Source: Doris montereyensis
Lineage: Eukaryota; Mollusca; Gastropoda; Nudibranchia; Dorididae
Direction of reading: 5' to 3'
Assembly: GCA_037039925.1 (NCBI GenBank)
Contig: JAXRKP010000036.1
Coordinates: 194,501 to 258,500, forward strand
Length of the DNA: 64,000 bases
Shown: piece after piece, positions 1 through 12,200 of the stretch
Position numbering within the stretch: position 1 is the first letter of the stretch
Layout of the letters: each line of letters begins with the position of its first letter
Program-made: the position numbers and the translations under genes
Notes under the pieces: model-generated
Database searches by the model: none
What the model was told of the DNA's origin: nothing
What the model saw: the letters and a program-made list of their open reading frames with translations, nothing else

Positions 1-151
1 ATCCCTCCCCACTGCGAAAGTAGTTGTCCCGTATAGCGGCATAATCTTCTTGGCCGGCTGTATCTAAAATATCAATCTGGACTTCTTCTCCATCTAACAC
101 GACCTTCTTGCGATACGAGTCCGCTTTTGTCGGCTCATAATCTTCAACAAA
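1..151 (-). CDS. RALA: Ral coding exon 2 (partial)
   Basis: The exon begins at 151 after a TTGCAG acceptor and reads [16 protein letters not shown] onward through [14 protein letters not shown] to SGEG. It carries the effector loop and the G3/switch II motif. It ends at the window edge in the middle of a codon. Confidence 0.95.
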
Positions 152-1546
152 CTGCAAGTAAAGAAAAGGGACGACAGGAAGACAATTTGAAACACCCAAT
201 CCTCTAAAAAGCAAGAAATAATAAATTTATTTCAAGCTCACTTCTAGATAAACTGGCAAAAGCATAAAATAATTCAAATTTAAAAAGGTACAACAAACTC
301 CAAATTGAAACAGTATGTGACATTATAATTTCAAGATAAGATACTTTTAAACACTGCCTGCATAGAAAAATAATAATGACGGATTTCAAGTAACCCAATG
401 ACTTTGTTCTGTAACATTGTACAAAAAATTATTTTTTTTTAAATATAGATTAGAAAAAAATTTTTGGCTTGCTATGATTAAGCTGTATTTGTCACAATTT
501 TCCCTTAATCACAGATATTGAGGATGACTGGAATTACCTACGCTAAAAATTTCAACTAATGAATTCTTCTTTACCGAGAAAGTGTATTCTACTGACCGCT
601 TTTGTTTCCCAACATTCAATATAAAAAAAAATTAAAAAGAAAGACAAGCGAAAAAAACATGAAAATAAGAGTACATTTTCATGTTCTTAGAATTTACTAG
701 TTTAGTGTCCATTTTAACTTTATTAGGAACCTAAAAAATCACAAACTTCCATGTCGCTACTGATAAAAAACAAGGCTATTGAACCGTAGAATTGTGAGTT
801 TGTTATCACGACAACACTGGTTCAAGTCCTGTGACTGGCACAGGTAAAAAAAATTTCACAACGTGGTACTCTTGGGAAAGATATTTTACTTTACTTTCCT
901 CACTTGGCTCAAGTGTGAATGTCCCCAGCTATAGGTAGAGAAAGACCTTGTCAAAGTGTTAGTATGAAGTGCCTAACAGGATGTGGTGTAAAATATGCTC
1001 ACCAGGGAGTTGAGAAGGACTTTGAATGAAATGGCTTACTGGGGGATAAATGATGAACAGTCGGTGAGCTTGCACTTGCATAGGGATACAGACTATAAAT
1101 CCATCGTTATCGTGGAACTTGAACAGGACATAAACAAGATTCTTCCCATCAAGTCAAAATGAATGATGGTTTCAAAGCCAGTGAAAATTCGAGAACAACT
1201 AAATCCTCGGTTTAAAAACTGATGTCAGACCAAACGAAGGCGACAGACATAAATCAAGCACTTCATTGAACAAACAAAAGAAAAAGGCAGAAATGAAAAA
1301 AAGCAACACAGATTAACAACAACAAAACATTCACACATTAAAAATTGATATTTCTTTTTCAGACTGCTCATGACATACACAAAAGAAAAATGTACATGTA
1401 TGATTTATAATTTACCTCATCATACATAAACTGGAGCGTTAATGCTGACTTTCCAACACCACCGCTCCCAACCATGATCACCTTATGGATAACTGTGGGT
1501 TGCTGTGCCTTTGCTTTAGCCATTGTGACGTTTTCTTTCTTTCTTT
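1..1546 (-). CDS. RALA: Ral small GTPase, 5' part of gene (two coding exons, truncated by window start)
   Basis: Ral is a membrane-anchored Ras-family GTPase that acts through the exocyst, RalBP1 and phospholipase D in exocytosis and signalling (family knowledge). Two coding exons are visible on the minus strand, 1416-1523 and 1-151. Joined in phase 0 they give the first 86 residues of a Ral protein. The P-loop GSGGVGKS (about residues 19-26) is present, as are the effector segment with YEPTKADSY and the G3 box DTAGQEDY. The start at 1523 follows the Ral pattern [10 protein letters not shown]; an upstream in-frame extension to 1622 runs into an intron and is rejected. A short 5' UTR piece (1524-1546) follows a splice acceptor. 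The reading frame is intact, unlike the neighbouring MED1. The switch-II end, G4, G5 and CAAX box lie outside the window. RalA and RalB diverged within vertebrates, so the symbol means 'Ral'. Confidence 0.95.
152..1415 (-). other. Ral intron 1 (coding), AT-rich, with a SINE remnant
   Basis: This is a GT-AG intron on the minus strand between the first two Ral coding exons. It is AT-rich with A runs near 425-445. A tRNA-derived SINE-like stretch lies at about 780-1010. Nothing else recognisable was seen. Confidence 0.85.
780..1010 (+). mobile_element. tRNA-derived SINE remnant (family A)
   Basis: A tRNA B-box-like stretch (GGTTCAAGTCC, near 829-839) is followed by the body motif CTTGGGAAAGATA. 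The same body motif, as CTTGGGAAAGACACTT or its complement, occurs in the copies at 11077-11373, 22165-22398 and 32560-32670. The A box is poorly preserved. It is called a SINE on shared structure only; no database search was possible. Confidence 0.55.
1416..1546 (-). CDS. RALA: Ral first coding exon with 5' UTR remainder
   Basis: The ATG is at 1523-1521 and coding runs to 1416, ending ...QFMYDE just before a GTAAAT donor. It holds exactly 36 codons including the P-loop. Positions 1524-1546 are 5' UTR downstream of a pyrimidine-rich TTTTTCAG acceptor, so at least one more non-coding exon lies upstream. Confidence 0.93.
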
Positions 1547-1919
1547 CTGAAAAATAAAAACCACAGAGTATAAAAAAACCCACTGTAGTTTTGTCCCCGG
1601 CAGAACCCAACAAACAAACCACTTAAAAACAGGGAAGCAAACAAAACTGTCAATCATAGAGCTTGATACTGAAAATTTTAAAAATCACATCATATCGAAC
1701 AAAACATATTATGGAGATACAGTCAACAGGTGGATGACATTAGCACACTTGCTGTCTGGAGGGTAAGAGTTTTAGCGCTTATTTATTACAGCGGAAAGGT
1801 GTGGCTCGATCATCTACACATCTGGTTTAAGTGAAACACAGGTAGTAAACACCAATAAAAATCGATATGTGTGAATTTTTTCCCTTTACGGTCGTGATTG
1901 GTAAAGGTATCTGATGGTA

Positions 1920-2035
1920 TTGGACTTTGATTTATTCAATTTTACCATGTACACCACATGCATTGATCTCAGGGTGAATTAAGAGAAAACATCAAGATGA
2001 AAGAGGGAAACGAAAAAGTAGAACCTATCAGTAGC
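1920..2035 (-). repeat. Dispersed 'GATCACC' module, inverted copy
   Basis: It contains TTGATCTCAGGGTGAATTAAGAG and an AAACATCAAGATGAAAG stretch. These match, in reverse orientation, the module seen at 11385-11460, 19840-19970, 21950-22025 and 39700-39790. Similarity was judged by eye. Confidence 0.5.
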
Positions 2036-2039
2036 TTTA

Positions 2040-2225
2040 ACCGACCGCCCATAGACTTGAGTCTCAGATATTATTAGATAGGCTCAAAACTTTCTTCCAA
2101 GAGTATCATGTGAATAGTGCTAAAGTAATACTAAAAACTCAAATACACTCTTGTAGAATATTTATAACGCAATACTTCTACTGTACAGGTACCTGCATTG
2201 ATCAAGATGCTCTATACGTAATTCT
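2040..2225 (+). repeat. Dispersed repeat shared with 20390-20670
   Basis: It shares CCAAGAGTAT, TGTGAATAG, AGTAATACT and a CTGCATTGATC(A/G)(A/C)GATG block, in the same order, with a stretch in MED1 intron 14. The copies are diverged and have large gaps. The class is unknown. Confidence 0.45.
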
Positions 2226-2675
2226 TATTGTATGTATGTGAGTGTGTGTACGTATGTGGGTGAGAGATTACATCTTTCTCATAGGCCTTAGTGGTGTCAG
2301 ATAAAGCTGGGAGCGGAAATTTCTGGCATGTACAGGCTTGAATGACTTACAAACAGAGGGAGAGGGGAAACCGAAAAGGCTAAATTCTAAAAAAAAAGTG
2401 TAATGATTACGCTTGAATTGTAAAGAGTGTTCAGTGTGTGTTGTGCCTGCGGTAAGAAGAGAAGTAGAAGAGGCAGAGAACACACAGGGACTGCGCTCCC
2501 ACCAGTCTGGCGTGAACCGCCTAGCCTCCCCTTCAGTCACGTCTCACAAGTAGAGTACAAAAGCTTTTCCGCTTTTTGCATGAAATTTCTGTATTTCCAT
2601 AATGGGCGATTAAATTTTTTAAATTTCCGGAACGTTTACGGTGACACTGGAACAGTAGGAAACTCTGCATCTGTC

Positions 2676-2950
2676 TTGACAACTTTGATAAAGACAAACA
2701 GTGAGGCAATGGGAATGTCAAAAGTGAAGGTAATGACATAAAATAATATGAAAGCTCCATAGGAACAAAGACAAGACAAATACAAGGAATAGACAAAAAA
2801 ATCCTGGTCACCATGGGGATTGAACCTGTGACCTCTGCATAGCCCATGGTAACCAGGATTTTTTTGTCTATTCCTTGTATTTGTCTCGTCTTTGTTCCCA
2901 TGGGGCTTTCATATTATTTTATGTCATTTCCTTCACATTGACAACTTTGA
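2676..2950. mobile_element. Foldback (hairpin) element with tRNA-like loop and flanking direct repeats
   Basis: Arms at about 2733-2816 and 2845-2928 are complementary over about 84 bp with about 4 mismatches, and weaker pairing continues outward. The roughly 28 bp loop holds GGATTGAACCTGTGACC, which is a tRNA B box on the minus strand. The 13 bp direct repeat TTGACAACTTTGA flanks the structure at 2676-2688 and 2938-2950. It could be an inverted SINE dimer or a foldback DNA element. Confidence 0.75.
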
Positions 2951-4246
2951 GAAGTTCAGTGCTGTTAAAAATCGTGTTGGTTAAGAGCCAATTTATATAG
3001 AAATAAATTGTTTCCTGAGAATAGCCCGCTAGTAGGTGACACTTTCTTCAACCACCATTACTGTACTTCATGTTTGATGTATCTTAAAACCCTTGTGTTC
3101 TTTGTCACTAATTATGACACATATATATATATATGTGGTTTTTTTAATGAAGTGGGTCTTTGCTTGGCACAGGTGAGCATCACAGCTGTTGGGATGAGAT
3201 GTCGGAGGGGGGAGGGAGGGGTTCAGCCTACAGGTATTGTGATAGATTTAAATTGTAAGTGACTTAGAGCAACAGGTGAACCACAACCAGCAATGTATTT
3301 TATCTATAAAAAACATTCACTAGCACTAGTGGGCCTTTTCAAGCTTTTCACAACAAGGAATATTTTACTCGGGGCAGGGTTGACATTAGTTATATCAAGT
3401 GTACAGTTTCCTGCAAAAATGGGTAAAGTAAAAGTGTATCATGAATCATTGGAAGGAATGATTTCTACTAGATCTAAATGTAGAGATCTAGATTCTTCAT
3501 TATAATAGAGATGCTGAGAATGAAATGATGGATGAATCTCTAGATCTATACTTCTGTATGGGCCTTCATAAAAACCCCAGGATAATATAGCTCATATGAA
3601 ACATAATCTGTTCACTTTGTATTGACTAATAACATTAGCATTACATATATATTACAAATCGACCGGTAAATTGTGCAGAACAATTAATTAATCACGATGA
3701 ATTTCGTTTTACTTTATAGCCCTCTCGTAAAGAAGATTTTACAACACCGGCTTCTACCAACGCCTTGAAATCCAACACTTCGTGGCTCTAGTCCAATTTC
3801 AAATAGTGAATATCATTTATAGTTGACAAACAATGCCAACATCATCAAAAACATATGCAGTTTTGAGAAATGAAAAAAAGAAGAGATGGGCAGGGCATTT
3901 CCGCGTTGGTGCACTGCGCTAGGCCTACCGAAGGAGATTTTGATTCACCGTCACTCAACTCTTTCCATTTCAGACACTGCAGTCAGTAAGCTCTGCCTAG
4001 TTCAGTCTAAATCCTCATTACGAACCCCTTGAAACGCGGGACAAGAAAGAAAAAATTAACCAATGCCCATGATCCTATTTTTTCCGAGGAAAGAAAACAT
4101 TACTTTCAAATGAAACAAATTAAACTTACACACAGTAGCACACGCATTAAACTTTCGAGTCGAAGGATCCTGAAAGATGTCTCATTTGAAGTCAAGTTTT
4201 TTTTTCCCAAACTGGAAATGGCGATAACTCACAAAGGTGTGATGGG

Positions 4247-4259
4247 ATTGGTGACGTCA
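4247..4259 (+). promoter_or_regulatory. Inverted CCAAT box adjoining a full CRE/ATF palindrome
   Basis: ATTGG (4247-4251) overlaps TGACGTCA (4252-4259) by none and touches it directly, about 260 bp upstream of the MED1 ATG and on the Ral side of it. CCAAT plus CRE is a common pairing in bidirectional housekeeping promoters (general knowledge). Use by either gene is inferred. Confidence 0.5.
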
Positions 4260-4516
4260 TCGTGACCCTGCGTAGTGACCCCGGCTGGGGAAGTGCGTTT
4301 ACGAGTGCTTGAGATGCAAATTCACGCATAACTTGGGATGTTTTCATTGAAAATGGGGATTATATCGTGTTGTTTGGCTGTTACATAGCTCATTATTATT
4401 AAATGTTGACAACAACTGCAATGGATTTATTGCTAGACTTCAATGCTCGCCATAATTTCTCAATGAGACAAGCTACTACTAGGGGCCGCTGAGAATTGTT
4501 GTGTGCACAATCAAAG

Positions 4517-4574
4517 ATGGCAGCTGAAGCTGGGATACAACCCTCTGTTTATCTGGAGCACCAATTATCGCATG
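4517..4574 (+). CDS. MED1: MED1 exon 1
   Basis: ATG at 4517 reads MAAEAGIQPSVYLEHQLSH and ends one base into a codon before GTAATT. The start context AAAGATGGCAGC resembles a YY1-type initiator overlapping the start codon. No homology supports this short exon, but its phase joins exon 2 correctly. Confidence 0.75.
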
Positions 4575-6198
4575 GTAATTATCGAAGAAATAATCAGTGA
4601 CAATTGATTTATATTCAGTGGGTGGTTTTTTTTTCAAGTTTATTTTCTAGGCGTTTGAAAATCATGATAACACAATTATGTTTGGCTGATTACTCTGGGT
4701 TTGGTATATTTCTTATCTTTTTTTGCTCTCTAGTCTACACACTTGAAATGTATGAAGCCTGAGACTACGACTACGATAAATTACTGTGCTCATCGAGCTT
4801 GTGAATGGAATCCCAATTGAATCTTTAGATTTTGTCATTATAACTACCCATGAATCAATCTATTTCACAAAATTTCAAATACGATTTAGAGCTACCACGA
4901 ATCTCTCTTCATTTGCAATTCTTGTCATAAGTAAACTATAAATAGCTTATTCTAGATCTGTGTAGGCTACCTCATAGATCTAGATCTAAGGATTAAGGCC
5001 CATAAAGTATAATCTTAAAGGTTTATAGAATCTACATGTCATATTAAATTAGATCTACTAGTTCTATATACTTCTATATTGAGTCAAATCTATTTGAGAT
5101 CTCACCAATCCAGATTTCTCTAGATTCTCTAGTGACTAGATCATAGATCTAGTTTTTCTAGATTCAGAGCAAGATCATGATGTAAAACTAGATTCTAATC
5201 ACACTTTAGCACCGCCAACCTTTCACACTAAATACTATCACTTCCTAGTGCAAACTCTTTACGAGAGGAGTTGCGCGGATAGACACATTATTTCAATTTT
5301 ATTAATGAAATGCAGAGAGAAGTGAACATAATGTCGAAATTAAACATAATCCACAGATGTTTTGAGACAATCCATCAAGAACTAGAGACATGTGTTTAAA
5401 AACTCCAAACAGTGGCTATTTTATTCTTTGTTACTGTTGTCAGATGCAGTAAATGAAAAATTTGGGTCTCCGCAAGGCTCTGCTGAAACACAGCTGTTGG
5501 GATGAGATGCTGAAAAGACCTAGCCTTGGTTTGGGTTGGGGGAGGGTTAAGCCTTTGAAGATTGTGCTAGATGTCATGAAATGCAAATATCTTATTACAC
5601 AACGTCTATGCAATATTATATGCAAATTAATCTACTGAGTTTCACATTTTTGGGAAATATGATCAATATATTTAATTAGCTAATGGAAATAAGTGGCATT
5701 CGATTCTCAGTCCCATTCCAAAATATCACGTTGTCAGTGATATTTGAACTGCTCGTGATCAAATAAGCAGTCCGTTGTTGAGTCTCATTGTGTCAGATTG
5801 GCGGAATGATCGAAACCCATTTCATACAGTCTCTTAAAATTGCTGTAACTGAAAGCAACCTCTCAAAAACAGGCATTGTATTTAATTTTCCCCTACAAAA
5901 ACAGAGCCCCAACTTTGTATCCCAGTTTTTCTCTTGGATGTGTCCGACTACAGAACTCCCACCCTTGATACTCTCTCCCGCCGGTCTAGTAGTATGTCAT
6001 GAAGTGTGTCCCAAGTCGTCTCCCTGTTATTACTCACAGATTAACACCGCTGACCATAGGCACGACAATGGAAAATACATTGCGTATGGAGTAAAAGTAG
6101 GAAACACCAGAGCATGGCATGTGTTTCTGCTTTCTTTTATGCTAGGGACACCCCCACTCTCTCCTCGTGAAGATGATAAAACTAAGAAACAGAAATAG

Positions 6199-6239
<41 letters not shown>

Positions 6240-9200
6240 ATTCTTGTTGCAGTTCCTTGCCATCAGGGAACAAGGATTATAAGACTTTAAAACAAATTTT
6301 GTTTCTTTTGCTGGGGGGGCGTGTCTAGATCTAGAGAAAGGCCGGGCGAATTTAGATTCTGGATCTATATTTCAGTATTTATTTTTAAAAATTATCTACA
6401 TCTAAATTATGACTAAAACCCTTTAAAGATTTATAATAATTAGGTATAAATCAGTATCCAAGTCTAGAATTAAATCTGCCTAATCCCTCAATGATTGAGA
6501 GGATATTAATTTGCTCTAAATGGTAAAAAATTCCACTTTTCACGGTAAATTTTTTTTTTGAATGGTTGGCCTCTCAGCCAAAAGGTTCTAGCCCCAAGAG
6601 TTTAAAAAAAATCCACCTTTTTTTTTCTCTCGATTAGAACCAACCCAAAAAGGTGGAGTGACACCCAGTCCCATCTGAGACTAATGATAAAAAGGAGTCC
6701 CTGTGTGGAGATTACCTGTTCATGCTAAAGATCTCATGGTTCTTTACAGGGCAGTCTGGGCAAGATTATTATATCCTACGAAATCTACTGTGATCACCTT
6801 AAATGTGGATGTGAATAAAATATAAAAACGCAACCCTAAAGGCTGATTCACAACTAAACATACAATCAAGAAATCCATTGTGGCACAAATTCTATTTGCT
6901 TATGTTTACAATCCGAATCTAGAACACATGTCTTGATCTTCGGTAATTATATGAAATACTTGCTGTTCATTATGTTGTTTTATGTACATTCTGCTCAATA
7001 TAATTGTATACTTGTCTTTCAGATCACCCTACCAAGAAAAAGACTCCTCCTTTAATTGAAAGGCTGCGACATAAAAGTTTCTCAAAGTCGCTCGTGGAAA
7101 AATAGCATAAGCAATGTGTGCAATTATGTGGCGGTATGTATCATTTCTTCCCATTTCCTTTTTTTCTCCTTACTCCCTCTCCCTCATTCTCTCACTCACT
7201 CTCTCTCTTTCTTGTTCTCTCTCCTACCCTCTTCAGTTCAGTTTGTAATAACTATATTATTTTATTTCTAAGCTTTTGTGGTTTTTGCTTTGAAGCATAT
7301 TTCCCCTATTGTATACTTTAAAAGATATCTTTGGCTTTTAGATTCAATTTATGATATGAAATTTAATTTCTATTGTATGTATTTGTTTTCCCGTTCAGGA
7401 AAGGAGAACACAAACAGATGAACCAGAGTCACCTGACATTAAGAGCTGTCTTGATACCATGCAGAAAGCAATTAAAGGTACCTTTTATCATTTGATTGCT
7501 ATGGTCTGCTATAGTGATTTGTTTAATTCTTTACAGAAATTTTTAAAACGTCAAATTGTTTGCCACCAATGTGGTATGGATTTGCTATAAATCAGTAACA
7601 TCGTCTTGGTTTTCATTAAATTGTAGAGATCTACTTTTTAATCAAGACATTCAAATGTAATTCAACAGTTGACATTCACCTATCACATAAGTCATCGGAC
7701 AATAATAAAAAGTTGCTTTGAGTATAAGTTTGTATGCCTTTAAAAGCATATATTATTGAGCAAGATGTTATGTATGTGTCATCACACCTCTCACAATTGT
7801 AAACTTCCACCTCATTTTGATCAGTGTAGACCAATGTCTCTTAAAATTATATTTTGCTTATTGAAAAGTAACTTTGTTCAGCTTCTTTGCCCCTGTCATA
7901 GACATGAAAGAAAAAACCCAACACTCTCTTCTTTTTTCTTTTTTCAAGTCCTGTCTTTGAAGGAAAGATTGGACCTTATTGGAAGGCAGCTTGGATTGAA
8001 TGTAGACATTCAGGACAAGCGGATATCGTTAGGCACAGATGCTTTTCATGTGGACGTAAGACTGAATGAAACTGGTGGTGTAGTTGATGTAAAATTAGCC
8101 AGTCAGGTTGGTACACACAGTTTTCACCATCTTGTAGATGTAGACAACATCCCATTTTGACAAAAATATTGAATTTAATACTGAATGTTTATCAATTTGT
8201 GTGTGTATATAGATAGTAATCTTTTTTTGTGAGGGTAAATTCATTGTAATTAAAATTGATGTTTATTATCTTCAATATATTTTTTATGTTTTTTAATGTT
8301 CTCCAAGCATTAAAGTTCATGAGCATTTGTCAGCTGACAATTCTAGTCTAGGAATTTGAAGAGTCTATTAAGATAATATGAGTGATACATTCTGTGATAA
8401 TGTTTATTTTGTGTTTGTATCTTTTCCAGGACTGTCCTGACTTGAGGGATGTTTTAAAGTAAGTCCTTGTGTCTTTACGCTGTTAATGAAAATCATGACA
8501 ACATGTTAAATTTGATGATATTTATCAGGAACAGTAACTGCATTGTTCAATATTATATTTTTCTTCTCTTAACTTAAAAAGGATTAACAGTTGTTTTGGT
8601 TTTGGAATGGGTTTTTTTAAACCACAAAAGGTAAGAAACATTAGCTCTGTTGTAACCTGTTGATCATAAATTTTAGTGCAAATAATTATTTTGCTACATT
8701 GGGAAGGTGTTGAACTTAAGTTTCCTTTGTTTTCATATTTTGGTAATATTCTTTTGGTGATTTAGACATGGGACTCTCTACCCGATTTGAATGCAAAACT
8801 ATGTAAGAACTTGATAACAAAGTATGACTTAATTGGAAAATGAAAATTGAAAAATACACAATGAAAACTCATATTTTTTCTTGTGATACATTGTATTGAT
8901 ATGCTCTATAGCCTAAAAATTCTTACATGCTATGGTCTTTCCCATAAAGTAAAACCTCTTAGCTCAATGATCAGACTAGAGCCATTAGGCCATGTAAATT
9001 GAACTTGTAACATAGTTGACTTCCCACATGGCATGTTGACTCTATGGTTTGTTTGTTGTTGATTTTTACTTAAGGAAGATTTTGTCTTTAAAAAAAAACT
9101 AACAAGCTGAACAGAAAATGTTTCAATTACATGAATGTTTGCAACACTGCAAAATGTAGAACTATCACCGGGATCAGACTAAGAGCAATCTAGAAACTAA

Positions 9201-12200
9201 CATTTCATTAGGCCTAATTTTTAATCTTTATGTTGATAGGTATTTTGGGGTTGGTATGCAATAGTTATGTCTGATTGATAGTTAATAAGGGGAGGAATGA
9301 ATGTTATCTAATATATATTTACACATGCTATATTTATAGCTGTAAAAAATATGTTTATATTTGTTCATTGAAGTTACTTGTGTATCATATATTTCTTAAA
9401 ATTACAATTTGCATCAGTTTTTTTCTGCTGTTTCAGAAAGGGGATTTTGATGAGTTTATTGAGCATTTACAAGGTCTTCAAAGTATTTATCAAGTCACAA
9501 ATGATGAGTAAGTGTCCAATTATTTTCCACTTTCTAATTTTGCTTTGATTCAGGACACCTGTTAAATGATTCTTAAGTGTCTATTTTTAAAAAAAACTTT
9601 GTTAATAACAATAGTTTGTCCAAACCGTTTTTTTCTGTTCACCACGACACAAGTCACAGATTTTGCTAATTTTTGGTCCTTGCCCCTTTCCTCTATATAA
9701 CGCAGTAGCATAATATGGCTTACACCATTGGACAGATCTATTCAAGCCCTTTCCAACCATGTGTGTTGTGATAGGGAATATGTAATATGATGTGCTCTCA
9801 TACTCTAGTAAACGAGGTTGGTCAGACGTGAAAGCCAGTGGCGAGCCGGTGAAAAACCAGCTCGCAAGACATTCCTCTCGCTCTCTTTCTTCGCGTTGCG
9901 CGATAGCTCAATGAATGATAAGTCAGCTCTGATTGGTCGAATCAGATTGTTCTAAAAATAGGCTTTACCCCATAGTCCTGCCGACGCCAAAGTTAACAGC
10001 TAGTCCGAGGCGATTAAAGTTTTAAAACGCTCCGTAGAGCTACTTACGTGTAAAAAAATAATTTAAATGAGCCCACCCAAAGAAAGCTCATTCAATTTTG
10101 CAATAGAAACTACTAGTATCGTTAAATTTTGCCTTTGCTAGTTACCGCGCCAGAGCTTTGTTTAACGCATCCTCAACTAAAACACGGCACGTCTTTCTAA
10201 CTAGATCCAGTCACTGCTCGGGCTGTATGTGCATCATCGATTCCGTGTGCAGAGACAAATTATGACGTTTCTGCATTTTCTACATTGATAAAAAGCCGTC
10301 TTGTAATTTTCGGAGAGTGGTGAAAAAATGGGCTTGTTCATGACTTCAAGTTTAAGAAGTATGAGTTTTGTGAGTTATCGTTCTTGCAAGATATATAAAG
10401 GTTAAATTTGGTGTTTTGGCCTTTTGAAAAATTTAACAAATTTTCGAAAATTTTAAAATGTGTAATTTTGTTTAATATTGTCCTACAGAAATGATTTTGG
10501 TATCAAATTACTCAGGTAATAAAGTTCTTTCCAGTGGTAGCAATTGTTTTTCCATTGCTTACATTTGAGATTTCGGTTTGGACTACCTATTACAACAATG
10601 TTTTTTTCATGTAGATCTACCAAAGCGATGTGTTTGTGTTCCACTCATCTTGAATCCACTCCTCATTCCTTCCCTTGACCCAAATTATTTATTTATTTTC
10701 TACCAGGAATCTCAAATCAAAAGCATTTTTAGCTCTTCAGTCCCTGGAAAAGGACCTGGATCAGCTGGCTCAGTTTCAAAGGTAAGAACTGTGAAGGCCC
10801 CTACAATTTTAAGTTACCTTTTTTCTTATTTCTTAGTTGATTAATGACCTTGACGATTGCAGGTTTTGTTGGGTTGTTTTTTGATGGGCGTCTTTCAAGT
10901 AGTATTTGCATTAGTCACATGACTTTTCATTTTCCTCATACCCTTGTCTCCCTCACCAAGTTTTTTGAATTGCTGTCATGATTTATGCATGCTAGTGTAA
11001 CTTCGTCATAAGGAGGAGCTGCACTTCACTCGTGGGCAGTTGACGGGTTCTACTGGTATGTCCTACTGCTTTCCCTTCCTTCTTTAAAAAATAATAAGTT
11101 CCTTCAAGGGCCTTAAGGCCTATAGAGCCGGAGCTTATCCCAGTTTCTATAGCGTGAAATGGAACAAGTGACAATAATCACTTCCTTGCCAGGACGCTTG
11201 TCTGACGCAGGTTGTTACTCCCAAGCTAAGGCGTGTACCCATTTGCACCTGGGTAGAGTGGGGAAAATGCGTGTTAAGTGTCTTTCCCAAGGGATACAAT
11301 GTCGGCTCTGGTCTTGCCAGGAGTCAAACTCGGGCTCAACAGTCCGGTGGCCTAACCGTTCGGCCACCGATGCCTTTCCCTCTGTAACTAACCTATTATC
11401 TTGCTGTGTCCTCTGAATTCACCCTGAGATCACCGCATATGATGGATAGGATAAATTTCAATGATACAAATGAAACAACCAAAGCACTTTACTCTTGATA
11501 TGCCTGCATATATTTTTCATATTTTTACTCATATAAGTTTTTGATTGTTAATTGATACATCTACTCTCTAATGAGATAGAACTTGACATTTCAATTTCTA
11601 TTTATCGTTTATTGTTTCAGTTCTATTAGTGAAGTGACAAACTATATACACAAGTGTCCTTTGGGTGTTATGCTTCCACGGCTTGCAGGTAAGCAGAAGG
11701 ATTTTACGTTTTTCATATTTGATTCGATTTTGTCCACAATTAAGGGGATCTCGGTGTTTTTGGTAGGATTGTAAAAAGATTGTCTAGACTGCTTTGTAAA
11801 CAGCCAAGGGATCTTCAACGTGCCCAGTCTTATGATCTGCACACAGGACTTCCTTCTGATTGTTGGTCTCTGATGGGACTGCTTGTCAATCCATCTACCT
11901 GGAACAGGGAGTGTGTTTGACTCAATAAAACCTTGCGAAAAAAAGTTTAACCTGCCGGTCATGAACCCACGACCTTTAGATTGAGAGATGGACACCTTAT
12001 ATCTGAACCAGCAATTCTTTTCACCTAATATACAATTTTTTCATTGCATATTTTATCATGATTTTATGTGACATTTTAGATAAAACAAAAATTATGTGTT
12101 AATCACAACATGTTGAGATCGTCCAATGACACACACCTGAATTTACTTGAGTGGAGTTTTTTAATTTTGGCGAGCTAAGAGCAAGCAAGATTCACAATAA

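Larger units (their letters stand above)
1547..4516. other. Head-to-head interval between Ral and MED1 (5' UTR introns and promoters)
   Basis: Ral reads left and MED1 reads right from this interval. It holds non-coding Ral 5' UTR/intron sequence, an inverted dispersed-repeat module (1920-2035), a second dispersed repeat (2040-2225), a foldback element (2676-2950) and a short TA run near 3119. The promoter-like sites cluster close to MED1. No conserved coding sequence was seen. The first Ral exon and both transcription starts could not be placed from sequence alone. Confidence 0.6.

Noticed and set aside
1368..1622. Extended Ral N-terminus starting upstream at 1622
   Set aside because: The extension crosses a splice acceptor at 1547-1549 and is not like any Ral protein; the start at 1523 matches the family.
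11330..11373. True tRNA gene
   Set aside because: The A and B boxes belong to a SINE head; no complete cloverleaf with paired acceptor stem was found. The same holds for the tRNA-like stretches near 830, 2820, 22385, 32600 and 50965.
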